A stretch of 64,000 nucleotides of DNA from Limnanthes douglasii subsp. nivea (GCA_036936605.1 JAUPFV010000005.1:156737195-156801194); one strand, 5' to 3'; positions 32,665 through 45,355 are shown, counted from the stretch's first letter. Program-made: numbers and translations. The notes: generated from the sequence alone by a model not told the origin.

Positions 32665-33075
32665 TGATAAGGAAGAATAAAAGACAAGGAGAAAAGTGTA
32701 AAGAAGAAACTTGACGGGGGAAAAATAGCTAAGGAAAAGTATGATAGGAGGAAAATGTATAGAAATAAGTGTATAAGGGCTGAATTGTATTGATTATGAA
32801 GAGGTAGGCAAAATAGGAAGAAGGCAAAATATAAGGACCAAAAGATGTAATTAATCCAAATTAAAGCGTGTGGGGTCCGCAATTGTACTATAAAAGGACC
32901 ACACACGCTTCACAAATCCCGAGATGAATAGTATGAGACTTTCTCTCTCTACATTGTTTAGTAATTTGAACTTTCTCTCTCTAAATCTGACACTGAAACA
33001 TTTCTCTATCGCAAAATCCTCTATCAACAATCTTCACATAGCAAAATCACTCTTGGACCACCTTTAAACTCTTCA
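32665..33075 (+). repeat. B 5' LTR (411 bp)
   Basis: Starts TGATAAGGAAG and ends AACTCTTCA. It carries TATAAAAG at 32889-32896, the likely promoter. Left flank is CCCAC. Confidence 0.97.
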
Positions 33076-33076
33076 G

Positions 33077-33094
33077 TGGCGCCGTCTGTGGGAA
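33077..33094 (+). other. B primer-binding site
   Basis: TGGCGCCGTCTGTGGGAA begins one base after the 5' LTR. It starts with the TGG expected opposite a tRNA CCA end and differs from the family-A site, so the two families use different primers. I do not assign the tRNA. Confidence 0.75.
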
Positions 33095-33153
33095 ACGAAA
33101 ATCGCTCGGTCGATAATCGCTTCCTAGAAATAATTCCTGTTCCGAGGAGGACC

Positions 33154-35549
33154 ATGGGGGACCAAGGGGACGATTTGATTAACCACTGTGAAGAAAACAT
33201 GGAGACAGATGACTTTCAGAACGATATGGAATCCGAAGGAGAAGGAGGTCGGCGAGTCGAGAACGTCTTCGATGACTCCGCCCTCCTGGCTCAGAGGAAT
33301 GAACTGTTGTTGGAAATCGAAAGGTTGAAAGCGGAAAAGGAAGCCGCACAGAGAAATCTTCGATCCGAGATAAGGAGAGAAGCCGTCATTGAAAAGGAGG
33401 AGCGCGATGTTGAAGTTCGTCCCAAAAATAAAGACGACATATATCGGAGGCGCGAACGACGGTCTCCGAGGAGGAGAGAGGAACACCGATCGGACTCGGC
33501 TGCCTCAAGCGACTATTCGCGGTATAGCACTTCTGAATCATCTCCTCGGAGATACCACAAGAGGAAAAAGCGTGATCATAGGCGAACTTATTTCCGAAGG
33601 GGAAGAAGTTCAGAGAGGAAATCCTCGAGGGAAAAAAGTCGCCACGACCGAATTGGTGACCGATCTCATCAACATGCCAAGTGCCCTGGTAAGAATGACA
33701 TGGGCCCTCAAAATTCAGAGTGGCAGTAGCAATACAGTTTTCTCTCCGAGGAGAGGTTGTACTTTTCGAATAATGACAATCTGAGGTCCAACATTTATCG
33801 TACGGGATATAATTGGAGAGCCTCTCCCCTGTCCTCGGAGATCTTAGTGGGGAACCTCCCGAAGCACTTTGATATTTCGAAGTTAGAAAAGTTCGATGGG
33901 ACTCAGGATCCGGACAATCACATCGAGCAGTTTAAGAACTTTATGATTAATTTCGACGACGATGATAAGATTCTGTGCAGAGCATTCTCTCAAACTTTCA
34001 AGGGAGTGGCATCTAAGTGGTACAATAGGCTACCTCAGGGCTCTATCAAAAATTTCGACATGTTCTGGAATATATTCAGGCAACACTTCGTGGGGAGCAA
34101 GAAGTTCCGGGCTAACGGAGACACCATAATCTACCGTCGACAAAAGGTGAGGGAGAGCCTCAAGAATTATACCAATTGCTTTGTCAAGACCAAAACGGAT
34201 ATGGAGTATTGTAAGGACTCGGTGGCGCTTGCAGCTTTCAGGATGAGTTTGCTCCCCGGGTTGTTGAAAGACACGGTGGCAGAAAGTCAGGCGATGACCT
34301 TCGGAGCATTGCTAGATCAAGTTGAGAAGAGAATCTTGGTGGAAGAAACCCAGGCTTCGGAGAAAGGGTCAGGAGAGCAGTTGGACCATAATCAATTCCA
34401 AAGGACTGAGCCAAGCACTCAGGGCCCTCGACCGAACGTTCAGGCTAAAAGTACGGGTCAGTATCATGCAAGGCAAAAGTCAAACCCGCAGTACTATGGC
34501 AATAAACAAAACTACAATCAAGGGGAAGATTAATGTCAAACAAATGGGTTCGACCCGACTATTTTGCGGAATTGACAGAAAATGTTGCTGCGATATTTGA
34601 TAAAGCTAAATCTTCGGTCATGTTCAGGAAGCCTTTTCCCATACAGACATCAAGGGAAAGCAGAAGCGTCAACAAATATTGCAAGTATCATGAGGATATA
34701 GGGCATGACACCAAAGATTGCATAGCCTTGAAGAAGGAGGTGCAAGCTCTAATCGAGAATGGAATGCTGTTGGAGTACGTCAAAAAACACTCCTAGAAAA
34801 ATGCCGTGGTAAAAGCTGTCTCAAAGAATGCTGAAACAGCCATGGTAATTTCCGAGGGGGTCGACGATTTTGATATCGAGCAAGAGTATCTTGACCCCGA
34901 AGCGGGGAGGAACAATGTAAACCTGGTCAACCTGACCACCCAGATCGCGGGAAATTCTAACAGCTCTCGAAAAAGGCACATGGTCAACCTGACCACCCAG
35001 ATCGAAGCGGGAGTCTCCGCACAAATGCATCGCTCGCCTTCTCCAATTATTTGTTTCGATGATGACGATATGCGGAATGTTGCAGGCCCTCACGAGGACG
35101 CTGTAGTGATTGCGGCGGGCATTGCTGGGGATCAGATTCAGAAAATACTCATCGATACAGGGAGCTCCGCGAATATCTTGTTTACGAGTACTTACCGCTG
35201 CATCTCTGACCCACCGGTCATCCGAAGGTCCGACCGGACAATAGTGGGTTTTACTGGTGCCACAGCGGTTGTCGTTGGGGAGTTTCCGTGTATGGTTGAG
35301 CTGGGCCGTGGACCATTCAAGAAAGAGGTGGAGGTACTTTTCATTGTGGTCGACGCACCAACCTCTTATAATGCTATCCTGGGTCGCTCTTGGTTATCCC
35401 GGATGCATGGCGTAATTTCCACGGTGCATCAATGCTTAAAATATGTGATCGGAAACAATATTGGGACAGTCCGAAGTAGCCGGAAGATGGCACGAGAATG
35501 CTACCAGGTAGCCCTGTCCCCCCCCCCCCGAGGTCATCCCGTGCGATGA
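33154..35549 (+). pseudogene. B gag-protease region, broken
   Basis: The ATG at 33154 (GGACCATGGGG, good context) starts a charged N-terminal region with Arg/Ser-rich stretches. TAG at 33727-33729 interrupts it; the same frame continues to the gag core (TQDPDNHIEQFKNFMINFD, FVGSKKFRANGD) and ends at 34531-34533 after a frame change near 34528. In the next frame come YCKYHEDIGHDTKDC (knuckle-like), a TAG at 34794-34796, a 24-bp duplicated segment (VNLTTQI at about 34933 and 34981) and the protease, ILIDTGSSANILF at about 35145-35185. The frame then shifts at a run of 12 C at 35518-35529. Content matches family-A gag-pro domain by domain. Non-functional as read. Confidence 0.88.
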
Positions 35550-38500
35550 TCCAAGGGAGGCCCCCGGATTTCAGGTCCCAGAGGAAGATTCTGCGACACA
35601 CGAATTTGCGACTGGCAAAGTTCTGAAGATACGAGTCCACCTCTCTCTACAATTTAAAGAGAAGTTAATTGTTTTTTTATCTGATAAACTTGATATGTTT
35701 GCTTGGTGTGCACAGGATGTCACTGGTGTGCCGGCGGAAATTATGTGTCACAAACTCGCGATACGATTGGATGTCCGACCCATAGTCCAAAAAAGAAGGC
35801 CTGTCTCCCCAGAAAAGGCCTCAACGATTTTGTCGGAGGTCGAAAGGCTGCTGAGCATAGGTCATATTCGCGAGTCGCATTATCCCGTATGGGCGTCGAA
35901 TCCAGTGTTGGTGAGAAAGAAAAATGGCAAGTGGAGAATGTGTATTGACTTTACGGATTTGAACAGAGCTTGTCCTAAGGATCCGTTTCCTGTGCCTCGC
36001 ATTGATCAATTAGTGGACTCGACTTCCGGAAATCGATTGTTATCTTTTATGGACGCTTACTCGGGATACAACCAAATTCGACTGGCTGCTAACGATGAGG
36101 AAATCACTTCTTTTATTACTGGGCGAGGTTTATATTGCTATAAGGTCATGCCGTTCGGATTAAAAAACGCGGGGGCAACTTATCAGCGCCTGGTCAATAA
36201 AACTTTTGAGGGACAGATTGGGCAAAATATGGAAGCTTATATCGACGATATGTTAGTAAAAAGTGAGCGGGACGAAGACCACTTTGCTGACCTAGCAGAG
36301 ACATTCCACAACTTGAGCAGATTCAATCTCAAACTCAAACCGGAGAAGTGCATTTTCGGGGTAAGGTCGGGTAAATTCCTTGGTTACATGATCAGCAAAA
36401 AAGGCATCGAGGCTGACCCCGAGCAGCTAAAAGCTCTGATCGCCATGACTCCCCCTCGAAATATTAAGGAGGTGCAAATTCTGACAGGACGATTGGCTGC
36501 TCTGAATCGATTCATTTCTCGCTCGTCAGATAAGTGTGCCCCGTTCTTTAAAATATTGCGGAATGCGAAGCATTTCTGTTGGACTGAGGAATGTTCGACC
36601 GCTTTTTGTCGAATTCAAGAGTATTTGATCTCTCCGGAAGTCTTATCTAAACCTGTGGTAGGGGAAACTTTAACTGTCTACGTAGCAGTATCTGAATGTG
36701 CTGTCAGTGCCGTTCTCCTCCGTGAAGATGATTTTCTTCTAAGGCCAATTTACTATGTCAGTAAGAGTTTGCTGGACACCGAGAAACGATATCTCACTTT
36801 GGAGAAGATAGACTTAGCATTGGTGACAGCGGCCCGGAAGATGAGACCTTATTTCCAAGCCCATCCAATTGTTGTTCGGACGACTTTTCCTCTGAAGAGT
36901 CTATTACAAAGACCAGACATCTCTGGCAGGATGACTAAGTGGTCCGTAGAGCTGGGAGAATTCGACATAACGTTTGAGCCTCGAACGACGATAAAGGCAC
37001 AAGTTTTAGCAGATTTTATGGTTGAGTTCCATTCAGACAGAGAACAGCAGGAGGTACATGACATGGTTGACGAAGAAGAATGGGTGATACGGACAGATGG
37101 TGGGTCGAACATTTCAGGCAGTGGGGCAGGTGTCCAGTTGATATCCCCGTAAGGAGTAGCTATGTTCCAAGCCATTCGTTTCGGTTTCAAGGCTACTAAT
37201 AATGAAGCTGAGTATGAAGCCGCTCTAGCAGGCTTACATATGCGGGGCTCGGCGGATAAAATTGATCAATGATTCTCAGCTAGTGATAAACCAAGCTTCG
37301 GGGGAGTCTGAGGCAAGGAAGGAAACGTTGATACAGTATTTGAAACTGATGAAAGATTTGGCATCTGGATTTGAGGGAGTCAAGTTCGAGCATGTTCGAA
37401 GAGAGTTGAATGCCGTCCCGGATTCTCTTGCCTCTGCTTCACGAACAGAGGGTTATCCGTGGGTGTTGGTTCAGGCATGCCCGTCGATCTCGATTGGCGA
37501 AGAGCACGCGATGAACATCTCGGAGGAAAGGCACGTGATTACGCCTGATCAATGATTCTCAGCTAGTGATAAACCAAGCTTCGGGGGAGTCTGAGGCAAG
37601 GAAGGAAACGTTGATACAGTATTTGAAACTGATGAAAGATTTGGCATCTGGATTTGAGGGAGTCAAGTTCGAGCATGTTCGAAGAGAGTTGAATGCCGTC
37701 CCGGATTCTCTCGCCTCTGCTTCACGAACAGAGGGTTATCCGTGGGTGTTGGTTCAGGCATGCCCGTCGATCTCGATTGGCGAAGAGCACGCGATGAACA
37801 TCTCGGAGGAAAGCCACGTGATTACGCCTGATCAATGATTCTCAGCTAGTGATAAACCAAGCTTCGGGGGAGTCTGAGGCAAGGAAGGAAACGTTGATAC
37901 AGTATTTGAAACTGATGAAAGATTTGGCATCTGGATTTGAGGGAGTCAAGTTCGAGCATGTTCGAAGAGAGTTGAATGCCGTCCCGGATTCTCTCGCCTC
38001 TGCTTCACGAACAGAGGGTTATCCGTGGGTGTTGGTTCAGGCATGCCCGTCGATCTCGATTGGCGAAGAGCACGCGATGAACATCTCGGAGGAAAGCCAC
38101 GTGATTACGCCTGATTTGAGAACGACTCTCATTGATTTTTTAGCTCATGACGTTTTGTCCGTCGACAAATATGAAGCCAGAAAATTGATCAATGATTCTC
38201 AGCTAGTGATAAACCAAGCTTCGGGGGAGTCTGAGGCAAGGAAGGAAACGTTGATACAGTATTTGAAACTGATGAAAGATTTGGCATCTGGATTTGAGGG
38301 AGTCAAGTTCGAGCATGTTTGAAGAGAGTTGAATGCCGTCCCGGTTTCTCTCGCCTCTGCTTCACGAACAGAGGGTTATCCGTGGGTGTTGGTTCAAGCA
38401 TGCCCGTCGATCTCGATTGGCGAAGAGCACGCGATGAACATCTCGGAGGAAAGCCACGTGATTACGCCTGATCAATGATTCTCAGCTAGTGATAAACCAA

Positions 38501-40631
38501 GCTTCGGGGGAGTCTGAGGCAAGGAAGGAAACGTTGATACAGTATTTGAAACTGATGAAAGATTTGGCATCTGGATTTGAGGGAGTCAAGTTCGAGCATG
38601 TTCGAAGAGAGTTGAATGTCGTCCCGGATTCTCTCGCCTCTGCTTCACGAACAGAGGGTTATCCGTGGGTGTTGGTTCAGGCATGCCCGTCGATCTCGAT
38701 TGGCGAAGAGCACGCGATGAACATCTCGGAGGAAAGCCACGTGATTACGCCTGATTTGAGAACGACTCTCATTGATTTTTTAGCTCATGACGTTTTGTCC
38801 TTCGACAAATATGAAGCCAGAAAATTGATCAATGATTCTCAGCTAGTGATAAACCAAGCTTCGGTGGAGTCTGAGGCAAGGAAGGAAACGTTGATACAGT
38901 ATTTGAAACTGATGAAAGATTTGGCATCTGGATTTGAGGGAGTCAAGTTCGAGCATGTTCGAAGAGAGTTGAATGCCGTCCCGGATTCTCTCGCCTCTGA
39001 TTCACGAACAGAGGGTTATCCGTGGGTGTTGGTTCAGGCATGCCCGTCGATCTCGATTGGCGAAGAGCACGCGTTGAACATCTCGGAGGAAAGCCACGTG
39101 ATTACGCCTGATCAATGATTCTCAGCTAGTGATAAACCAAGCTTCGGGGGAGTCTGAGGCAAGGAAGGAAACGTTGATACAGTATTTGAAACTGATGAAA
39201 GATTTGGCATCTGGATTTGAGGGAGTCAAGTTCGAGCATGTTCGAAGAGAGTTGAATGTCGTCCCGGATTCTCTCGCCTCTGCTTCACGAACAGAGGGTT
39301 ATCCGTGGGTGTTGGTTCAGGCATGCCCGTCGATCTCGATTGGCGAATAGCACGCGATGAACATCTCGGAGGAAAGCCACGTGATTACGCCTGATTTGAG
39401 AACGGCTCTCATTGATTTTTTAGCTCATGACATTTTGTCCGTCGACAAATATGAAGCCAGAAAAGTTAGATTCAAGTCCTACGGTTACATTTTGCTGGGA
39501 GGATTGCTGTATAAAAGATCTCTGAGTCGGCCATTATTAAGGTGTTTGAGTGGGCCCGAGTCACAAATTATCCTCTCCGAGTTACACGACGATGAAGGAT
39601 CCGCTCATTGTGGATATAAGGCTTTAATCCGTAGGGTATTCTTGGCAGGCTATTATTGGCCAACTATCACGGCCGACGCAAAAGATTTGGTCAAACGCTG
39701 CGACACGTGCCATCACTATGCTAATGTAATTCACAAACCTGGGGTATTGATGGAAAGTATCTCGGAGGCAGTTCCGTTTGACAGGTGGGGCATTGATTTG
39801 GTTGGGCCTCTACCCATGGCTTATGGGGGCAGACGGACGATAATTGTGGCCGTCGACTATTTTTCTAAGTGGGTGGAAGCTGAGCCGCTCGCAGGAACAA
39901 AGGCCAAAGACGTGATCAACTTTGTTCTATCTAATATTTGTTATCGTTTTGGTGTACCATTGCAGATTACCACGGACAATGGGCCTCAATTTGATAACAA
40001 AGAATTCCAGAGCTTCTGTGTATCAAGGGGCATACAACAATGTTTTTCGGCACCATTTCACCCTCAGGCGAATGGGTAGGTGGAAGTAACTAATGGCACC
40101 ATCCTCAACGGTTTGAAAAAGAACTTGGAAGGCAAAGCGGGGAAGTGGCCTGACTATTTACAGGAGGTGTTGTGGGCATACCGGACGACCCCCCGAACGG
40201 CCACTGCTGTGTCCCCATTTGCTTTAGTCTATGGGATGGATGCCGTGGTCCCTCCGGAGATCCTTTTGCCCTCACATCGAATAGCAACCTATGACTCAGA
40301 CACAAATGACTAGAGTAGAGCATTGGCTCTAGATTTGGTTGAGGAAAAGAGACAGCGAGCACAATTGACTTCCCTTCATTATCAGACTCTTATGAGGAGT
40401 CGCTATGCGTCCAAAGTAAAGCATAGAGATTTCCAGGTAAGAGACAAAGTTTTACGCAAAGTTTTCTTGCATACTAAAGATAAGAGCTTGGGAAAATTGG
40501 GCCCTAACTGGGAAGGCCCTTACGAGATCACCAAAAGGATAAAACCAGGCACATATCGGTTAAAAGATAAAGAAGGGCGATATCTCCGTTTACCTTGGAA
40601 TATTGAGCATTTAAAACTATATCTTGATTAG
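35530..40631 (+). pseudogene. B pol (RT, RNase H, aRNH, integrase), broken by an internal array
   Basis: After the poly-C run the frame enters pol: RT with YIDDMLVKS at about 36240-36266, Ty3 RNase H, then aRNH starting IRTDGGSN at 37090. TAA at 37150-37152 replaces a codon read as Tyr in A2. The second half of aRNH (NDSQLVINQ...VPDSLA) is amplified seven-fold at 37264-39466. Integrase follows with GSAHCG, WGIDLVGPL, TDNGPQFDN and NHPWN-like terminus LPWNIEHLKLYLD, and stop at 40629-40631. Further stops: TAG at 39348-39350, TAG at 40077-40079 in the catalytic Glu region (NG*VEV), and TAG at 40311-40313. All catalytic motifs are otherwise present. It cannot produce an intact polyprotein. Confidence 0.92.
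37264..39466 (+). repeat. Seven-copy tandem array inside B pol
   Basis: Copies start GATCAATGATTCTCAGC at 37264, 37547, 37830, 38187, 38470, 38827 and 39110. The steps are 283, 283, 357, 283, 357 and 283 bp, and the last copy is full length. Each copy encodes the second half of aRNH (from NDSQLVINQ) and the linker to integrase. Long copies (357 bp) keep frame; short copies (283 bp) shift it. Copies differ by only a few bases, so amplification is recent. Junctions fall at shared TGAT (short) and AAAA (long). Confidence 0.95.
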
Positions 40632-41640
40632 CAGAGCCAGTTGGTATTGTATTTCTTTTTTCCTATATCTGTATCCCCTGGAACAAATTTTGGTGAGGAC
40701 ACACTCTTTCCTACCCTGTTAGGCACAGGAAGGTTTTAATGAGGTGTTTCGATGAGCCCCTTAAATACAAAGATTTCTTTGCCTTAACTATTTTTTGAGT
40801 CACATTAACATGTGCCTCGAATTGTTGTCCCCTCGAACTATTTTTTGGGTCACAGTAACATGTGCCTCGAATTGTTGTCCCCTCGCACTATTTTTTGGGT
40901 CACAGTAAAATGTGCCTCGATTAGTTGTCCCTTCGAATTATTCTATGGGGTCACAATAATGTATGCCCCCAGTTTTATTGTTACTTTATGCATAATTGGA
41001 TCACACTAAGATGTGCCTTAAAGTTTTGGGACCTTCGAACTATTCTTCGAGTCACATTAAGGTGTGCCTCGAAGTCTTGGGACCTTCGAACTTTTCTTCG
41101 GGTCACACTAAGGTGTGCCTCGAAGTTTTGGGACCTTCGAACTATTCTTCGGATCACATTGTGGTGTGCCTCGAATCCACTCTCACTCAGTTGTTATTTG
41201 ATCACAATAATATGACTCAAAATATCATCTCAACTTTTTTCGGAGACCCCATAATTGTTCGAAGGCCAATGAAATTGGAGTTCGAAAGCCTTGTTGCAAA
41301 CATAATACTTATGAATTTATCCAAGTAATAATTATTCGAAGGCCAATGAAATTAGAATTCAAAGGCCTTATTTCATAATATGTGTGAATTTAACCAACTA
41401 ATAATCGTTCGAAGGACAATATAGTTGGATGTGTACAAAACTTGTTCCAAACATAATATATATAGAAGTGACAAATGTTTATTGCCCTTACAAAAATTGA
41501 CCTATCTCACACAATTAGAACAGTGCAACATGTTCAAGTCATTACAAAAAAGAGGCCCTATTGGGCCATGCACAATAAACTGACTCTTTCAGCACTTTTA
41601 CTCAGTCTGAATTTTTCGAGGAGTCACTCACCTCACCCTC
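40632..41640 (+). repeat. B spacer with a 50/51-bp tandem array
   Basis: Between the pol stop and the end of the antisense gene. From about 40790 to 41175 a unit containing GGTCACA..., TGTGCCTCGAA and CTTCGAACTATT repeats about eight times; TGTGCC or its variant falls at 40811, 40861, 40911, 40961, 41012, 41063, 41114 and 41165. The period is 50 bp in the first half and 51 in the second. The rest, 41180-41640, has looser copies of GTTCGAAGGCCAAT. No ORF is believed here. Confidence 0.88.
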
Positions 41641-41663
41641 TGAGTCTTCACTTTCATTTACGA

Positions 41664-44620
41664 TTATCTGGGGAGGCGCAGTTCCGAGGGGACAAGCTTC
41701 CAAAAAGGCCCTAGGTTATATTCAGGACGCTCAGCATATATTTGGGTCAACAAGCCAGCTCGAGTAGCAGCATCCCGGGCCTGCAATTTTTTTGTACATG
41801 TTGCTGCATAAGCATCCACAGCTTTATCCTTCGCCTCCTCGACTTCTACAAGGAAACCTTCGATCCGTCTCTGCAACCGATCACGGTCTGCTGTTACCGT
41901 TCGAAGGGCCTCAGTACATTGGGTGAATCCATCGCAAGCCAAGCGATGCCCCTTTTGATATTCAGCTATCATTAGCTCTTGAGAATTAGTCTTCTTCTTG
42001 TAAAAATCCCTCTCCTGTTGACAACATCTCTCTAGCATTATCACATAATTCTCAGAGGCAGAAAGACGCTCGTATAAGGCATCAGCTTGGCCCTCGATCA
42101 CCGCATATTGCTTCTTGGCCTCCTCGAGCTGAGAGGCAGCCAATGATGACTTGAACTTGTAATAATTTTTGCGTTTTTCAAGATGACGCGTCTTCTTTCC
42201 TCTGTTCACTGAAGTGTGCAGCAGTCTCCGAAGGTTCAATGAGAACTCATCATTTAAAGGGACATCGAACGAGCTCGAAGGGGACCCCAACGCTGTAGAG
42301 TCAAATTCGGAGAAATCCCCACAAGCAACTTCTGGATCAATGAGTAGAGGAGGGTTGCTTCGAGGAACAGGGATAGGAGCCAATCTTGGGCTGCCTTCGA
42401 GGGAGGCTGGCTGAGAAGCCTCAGTGAGAGGAGAGTGCAGGGATTGATACGAAGTTTCCCTGGGCGATTGGCCACCCTTGTTCTCAGGATCATTTGCACT
42501 CCCATGGACTTCTTTTTCAAGATTAGCCTCTTCATTATTGTCAGGGGTTTCTCCTCCCTCGGACTGTTCTTTCATGGGCTCAAGAAGGACACCCTTCCCC
42601 TTCGAATCTTTTTTCTTGGCATCTTTCCTTGGAGGAAGGACGAGAGCAGGGGGAGGAGGAATGGGGTTTGTTGGAGCAACAGTACTTGGTGGAGGGGCTT
42701 GAGAGTTCGACGCCCCAGCATTGTCCGAGGAGGGAGGCCTTTGAGTATTAATAGGCACTCTGGGATTCAGTGGTTGGGTTGATAATACTTCGTCTTCTGG
42801 AGGATCCCCCAGGTGGCTCTGCGAACGGGAGCGCTTGGGCAAGTAGATTGTAACATCCTTTTGGCTGCACCGCTCCAACACCTCCCGTTCCGAAGGCGGA
42901 ATCATTAATCCTCTCATGCTAATACGATCGAGGGGATTCAGCCTCCATAGTCGACTCCTAGCCAGATTGTCGTCGGTAAAACAAAGACGAAATCGGTTGT
43001 CCCACTGCTCCTTTGCCCACATGCGAAGATTGGTGAACACAGTCGTAGCTCCCTCGACGTAGTCAGTATAAGGTTTGGATATACTAGTCATAGCTGCAAC
43101 AAATAACTAGTTTTAAGCATGTATTCGAGGGAGCATATTGTTCGAAGGCAAGTATGTTTTTGAGGGAACAAATTATTCGGAGGCAAGTACGTTTTCGAAG
43201 GAGCATACTACTTAAAGACATATAAGTTTTCACGAAAGCTTAAAATTCGAGGGAGTATAGATATTCGGGGACTAAAAAATTCGCGGAGTAAAAAATTGAG
43301 ACAGTACTTACACTTCATAGTCCACTTCAAAGAAAGTTTGTGAGGATTTGAAGGAGTGGCTTCTGATCCGGTCTCCCAGCAACCAGAGAAGAAGAGAAAC
43401 TGCTGCCTCCATTTTTTATCAGCCTCTAGTAAATCTTTCAATACTTTTTGCCCTCGATTGAACGTCAGCGAGTAAAAGGGAAAATATGGATTTCGGGCCA
43501 AACCAGCAAGGCCAATGAGTTGCTCTAGTAAAAACTCTTGAACTGAGAGTCTCGATGCCATAATGTAGGCCATTAACGTAAACCACATATTGGGCCCAAC
43601 CTGTGAGGGGCAAAGGTCTATCTTCGAGAGATACTCAATAAAGAAGGGGTCTAAGGGATACCTTAACCCCCAGTTCATGATTTCTGTGTAGACCACCACC
43701 TCATCATCCCTCACAGATAAGGGTGTCTCTCCTTCGGAGGGAAATCTGATGTTTATATAAGAGGTGATGCACCATCGAGTCCTCAGCATCGTCTCTTCCT
43801 CCTTCGAAAAGTACTTATACCTAATATTGGCAAGGGCCACCATCTGTTTATTTTCAATGCCCCGAATATTATTGCCGGCAATGCTGTCTAACTCCAAGGG
43901 CAGCACAATATCCCCTTTAGATTTTGGAGCAATCCGACGAGCTTGCTCCTCGGATAATGTCGTGGAAGAAGACGTTGCAAAGTTCGCAGGGCCCGAGGAA
44001 GGGGTAATTGGCACTTTTGGTTCGAGGGGCTTGTTGAGAGGTCTTGTGACTTTGGGGTCTAAAGTCTCCTTATATCTAATGCGCATATCTTCCTCGGTAA
44101 TAAGCGTCCGCGAAGGGGAAAACTGAGTTCCATGAATGGTCATGGATGGAGTGGAAGGCAGACTAGACACATCTGTTTCCTGTCTTCGTGGAGGGATATT
44201 CGAAGTACGTCGAGGTTCTATGGTTCGAAGAGGGCTAGCAGAGGTTCGAGGGGGGCTCTTCGAAGTCATTCGAGGACTCGTAGATCTTTGGGGGAGGTTT
44301 TCAACGTCTGCTGGTACAGTTGGTTCTCGAATAACTAGGGGAGCTTCTCTGGCCCGTTTTCGCTCATGTGAGCTTTTTCTGTCTTTGTGGGACTTTTTTC
44401 TTTTCCCAGACGAGTGCTTATGTTGTCTATCTTTTCCCATCTCTTCGAGGGGGTTCGACTCACTGAGCAGGCTTCGTTGAGCGACTTCGCGGGGTATAAT
44501 TGCGGTCGAATCGTTCGAAGGAGGCCAGGCACCAAAAAAGGTAGTCGTCGACGGTGGGGGATGAGGCCTCACGTCTTCACCGGCAGCAATCCTTTCTTCG
44601 AACCGCTTACTAATTAACAA
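41664..44620 (-). CDS. B antisense gene, PF04195-like protein, spliced
   Basis: Two open exons on the minus strand: 44620-43312 and 43093-41664, joined across a 218-bp intron (43311-43094) with GTAAGT and TTGTTGCAG ends. The join keeps frame (T/CT gives Ser) and yields about 912 codons. Exon 1 has Arg/Ser/Pro-rich sequence and then the PF04195-like domain, MNWGLRYPLDPFFIEYL and YIMASRLS at about 43550-43720. Exon 2 opens with a segment related to family A (WDNRFRLCFTDDNLARSRLW), then a Pro-rich stretch and a coiled coil. No ATG is found in frame at the start: the 44620 codon is TTG and the frame is open further upstream without ATG, so the true start is lost or lies in a missed exon. The gene is structurally the counterpart of the A2 gene, but the two are very diverged. 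Confidence 0.78.
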
Positions 44621-44710
44621 CCACTCAGGAATGCGACGGGGCTTATTCGCCAGCTTTATCTCTCTAGAAATAATTGAACAGAAGTTGAATTTATGAGGTG
44701 AGAAGATTAG

Positions 44711-44719
44711 TATTTATAG
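44711..44719 (-). promoter_or_regulatory. TATA-like box of the B antisense gene
   Basis: CTATAAATA on the minus strand, about 91 bp before the open frame and outside the LTR, at the same relative position as in family A. Confidence 0.5.
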
Positions 44720-44739
44720 ACACATATGGGCTTTCCTGA

Positions 44740-45355
44740 CAAATCAGGCCTGGGGACTTTTTATGATGTTTGCCTAGGAACATAATGGTCCACATAGGTG
44801 GGAATTGTTCTGACACTAGCCGCGGAGGAAGGCGAAGGGTTTTCATGTCAGACAAAGTCAGGAGAAGAGGCAGCGTTTTCTGACACAAATGATAGAAGAA
44901 GTGGTAACGTTTCCCAAAGAGTTATGCTGACACAGATGCTCGTTAAATGACGTCAGGAGCACGATCAATCCTGGCACCCCTTTTATTTCGCCTGAGTCTG
45001 AAATCATTCGGGGGCTGCTTCATCCAAAGTGGTGCAAGGATTGGGGGGCTACTCGGATAACATAAATAATTCGAGGAGAGAATTTTCGAAGAGTTGCTTT
45101 GTGGCCTCAGTGGTTCGAGGAAGCTTCGTGAAACATTCGAAGAAGTTGATTTTGATTTCGATGAGCATTGTACAAATTTCGAAGAGGTTGATTTCGACCT
45201 CGATAATTCGAGGAGCGCTGTTGGAATTCGAAGAGTAACATTGTCCCCGATAGTTCGAGGAACTACTTGTGAAATTCGGAGAGGAAATGGGTTTTGCCTG
45301 TCAGAAGAATTATTCAGTCCTAGTAAAATAATTTTTACTAAGACTGGGGGGCTAC
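44740..45355. other. B region between the antisense gene and 3' LTR
   Basis: No ORF is believed. It is rich in ATTCGAGGA and TTCGAAG words (45060-45290), which also occur in the pol-antisense spacer. AGACTGGGGGGCTAC just before the LTR at 45341-45355 serves as the polypurine tract. Confidence 0.6.

Noticed and set aside
33727..33729. TAG in element B gag in the context CAG-TAG-CAA as a second readthrough site
   Set aside because: It lies inside gag upstream of the core, is not matched in family A, and is more simply a Gln-to-stop mutation in a copy with many other stops.
37264..39466. Possibility that the regular array is a CRISPR or a functional protein repeat
   Set aside because: Units are hundreds of bases of aRNH/linker coding sequence, adjacent without spacers, and short units shift the frame.
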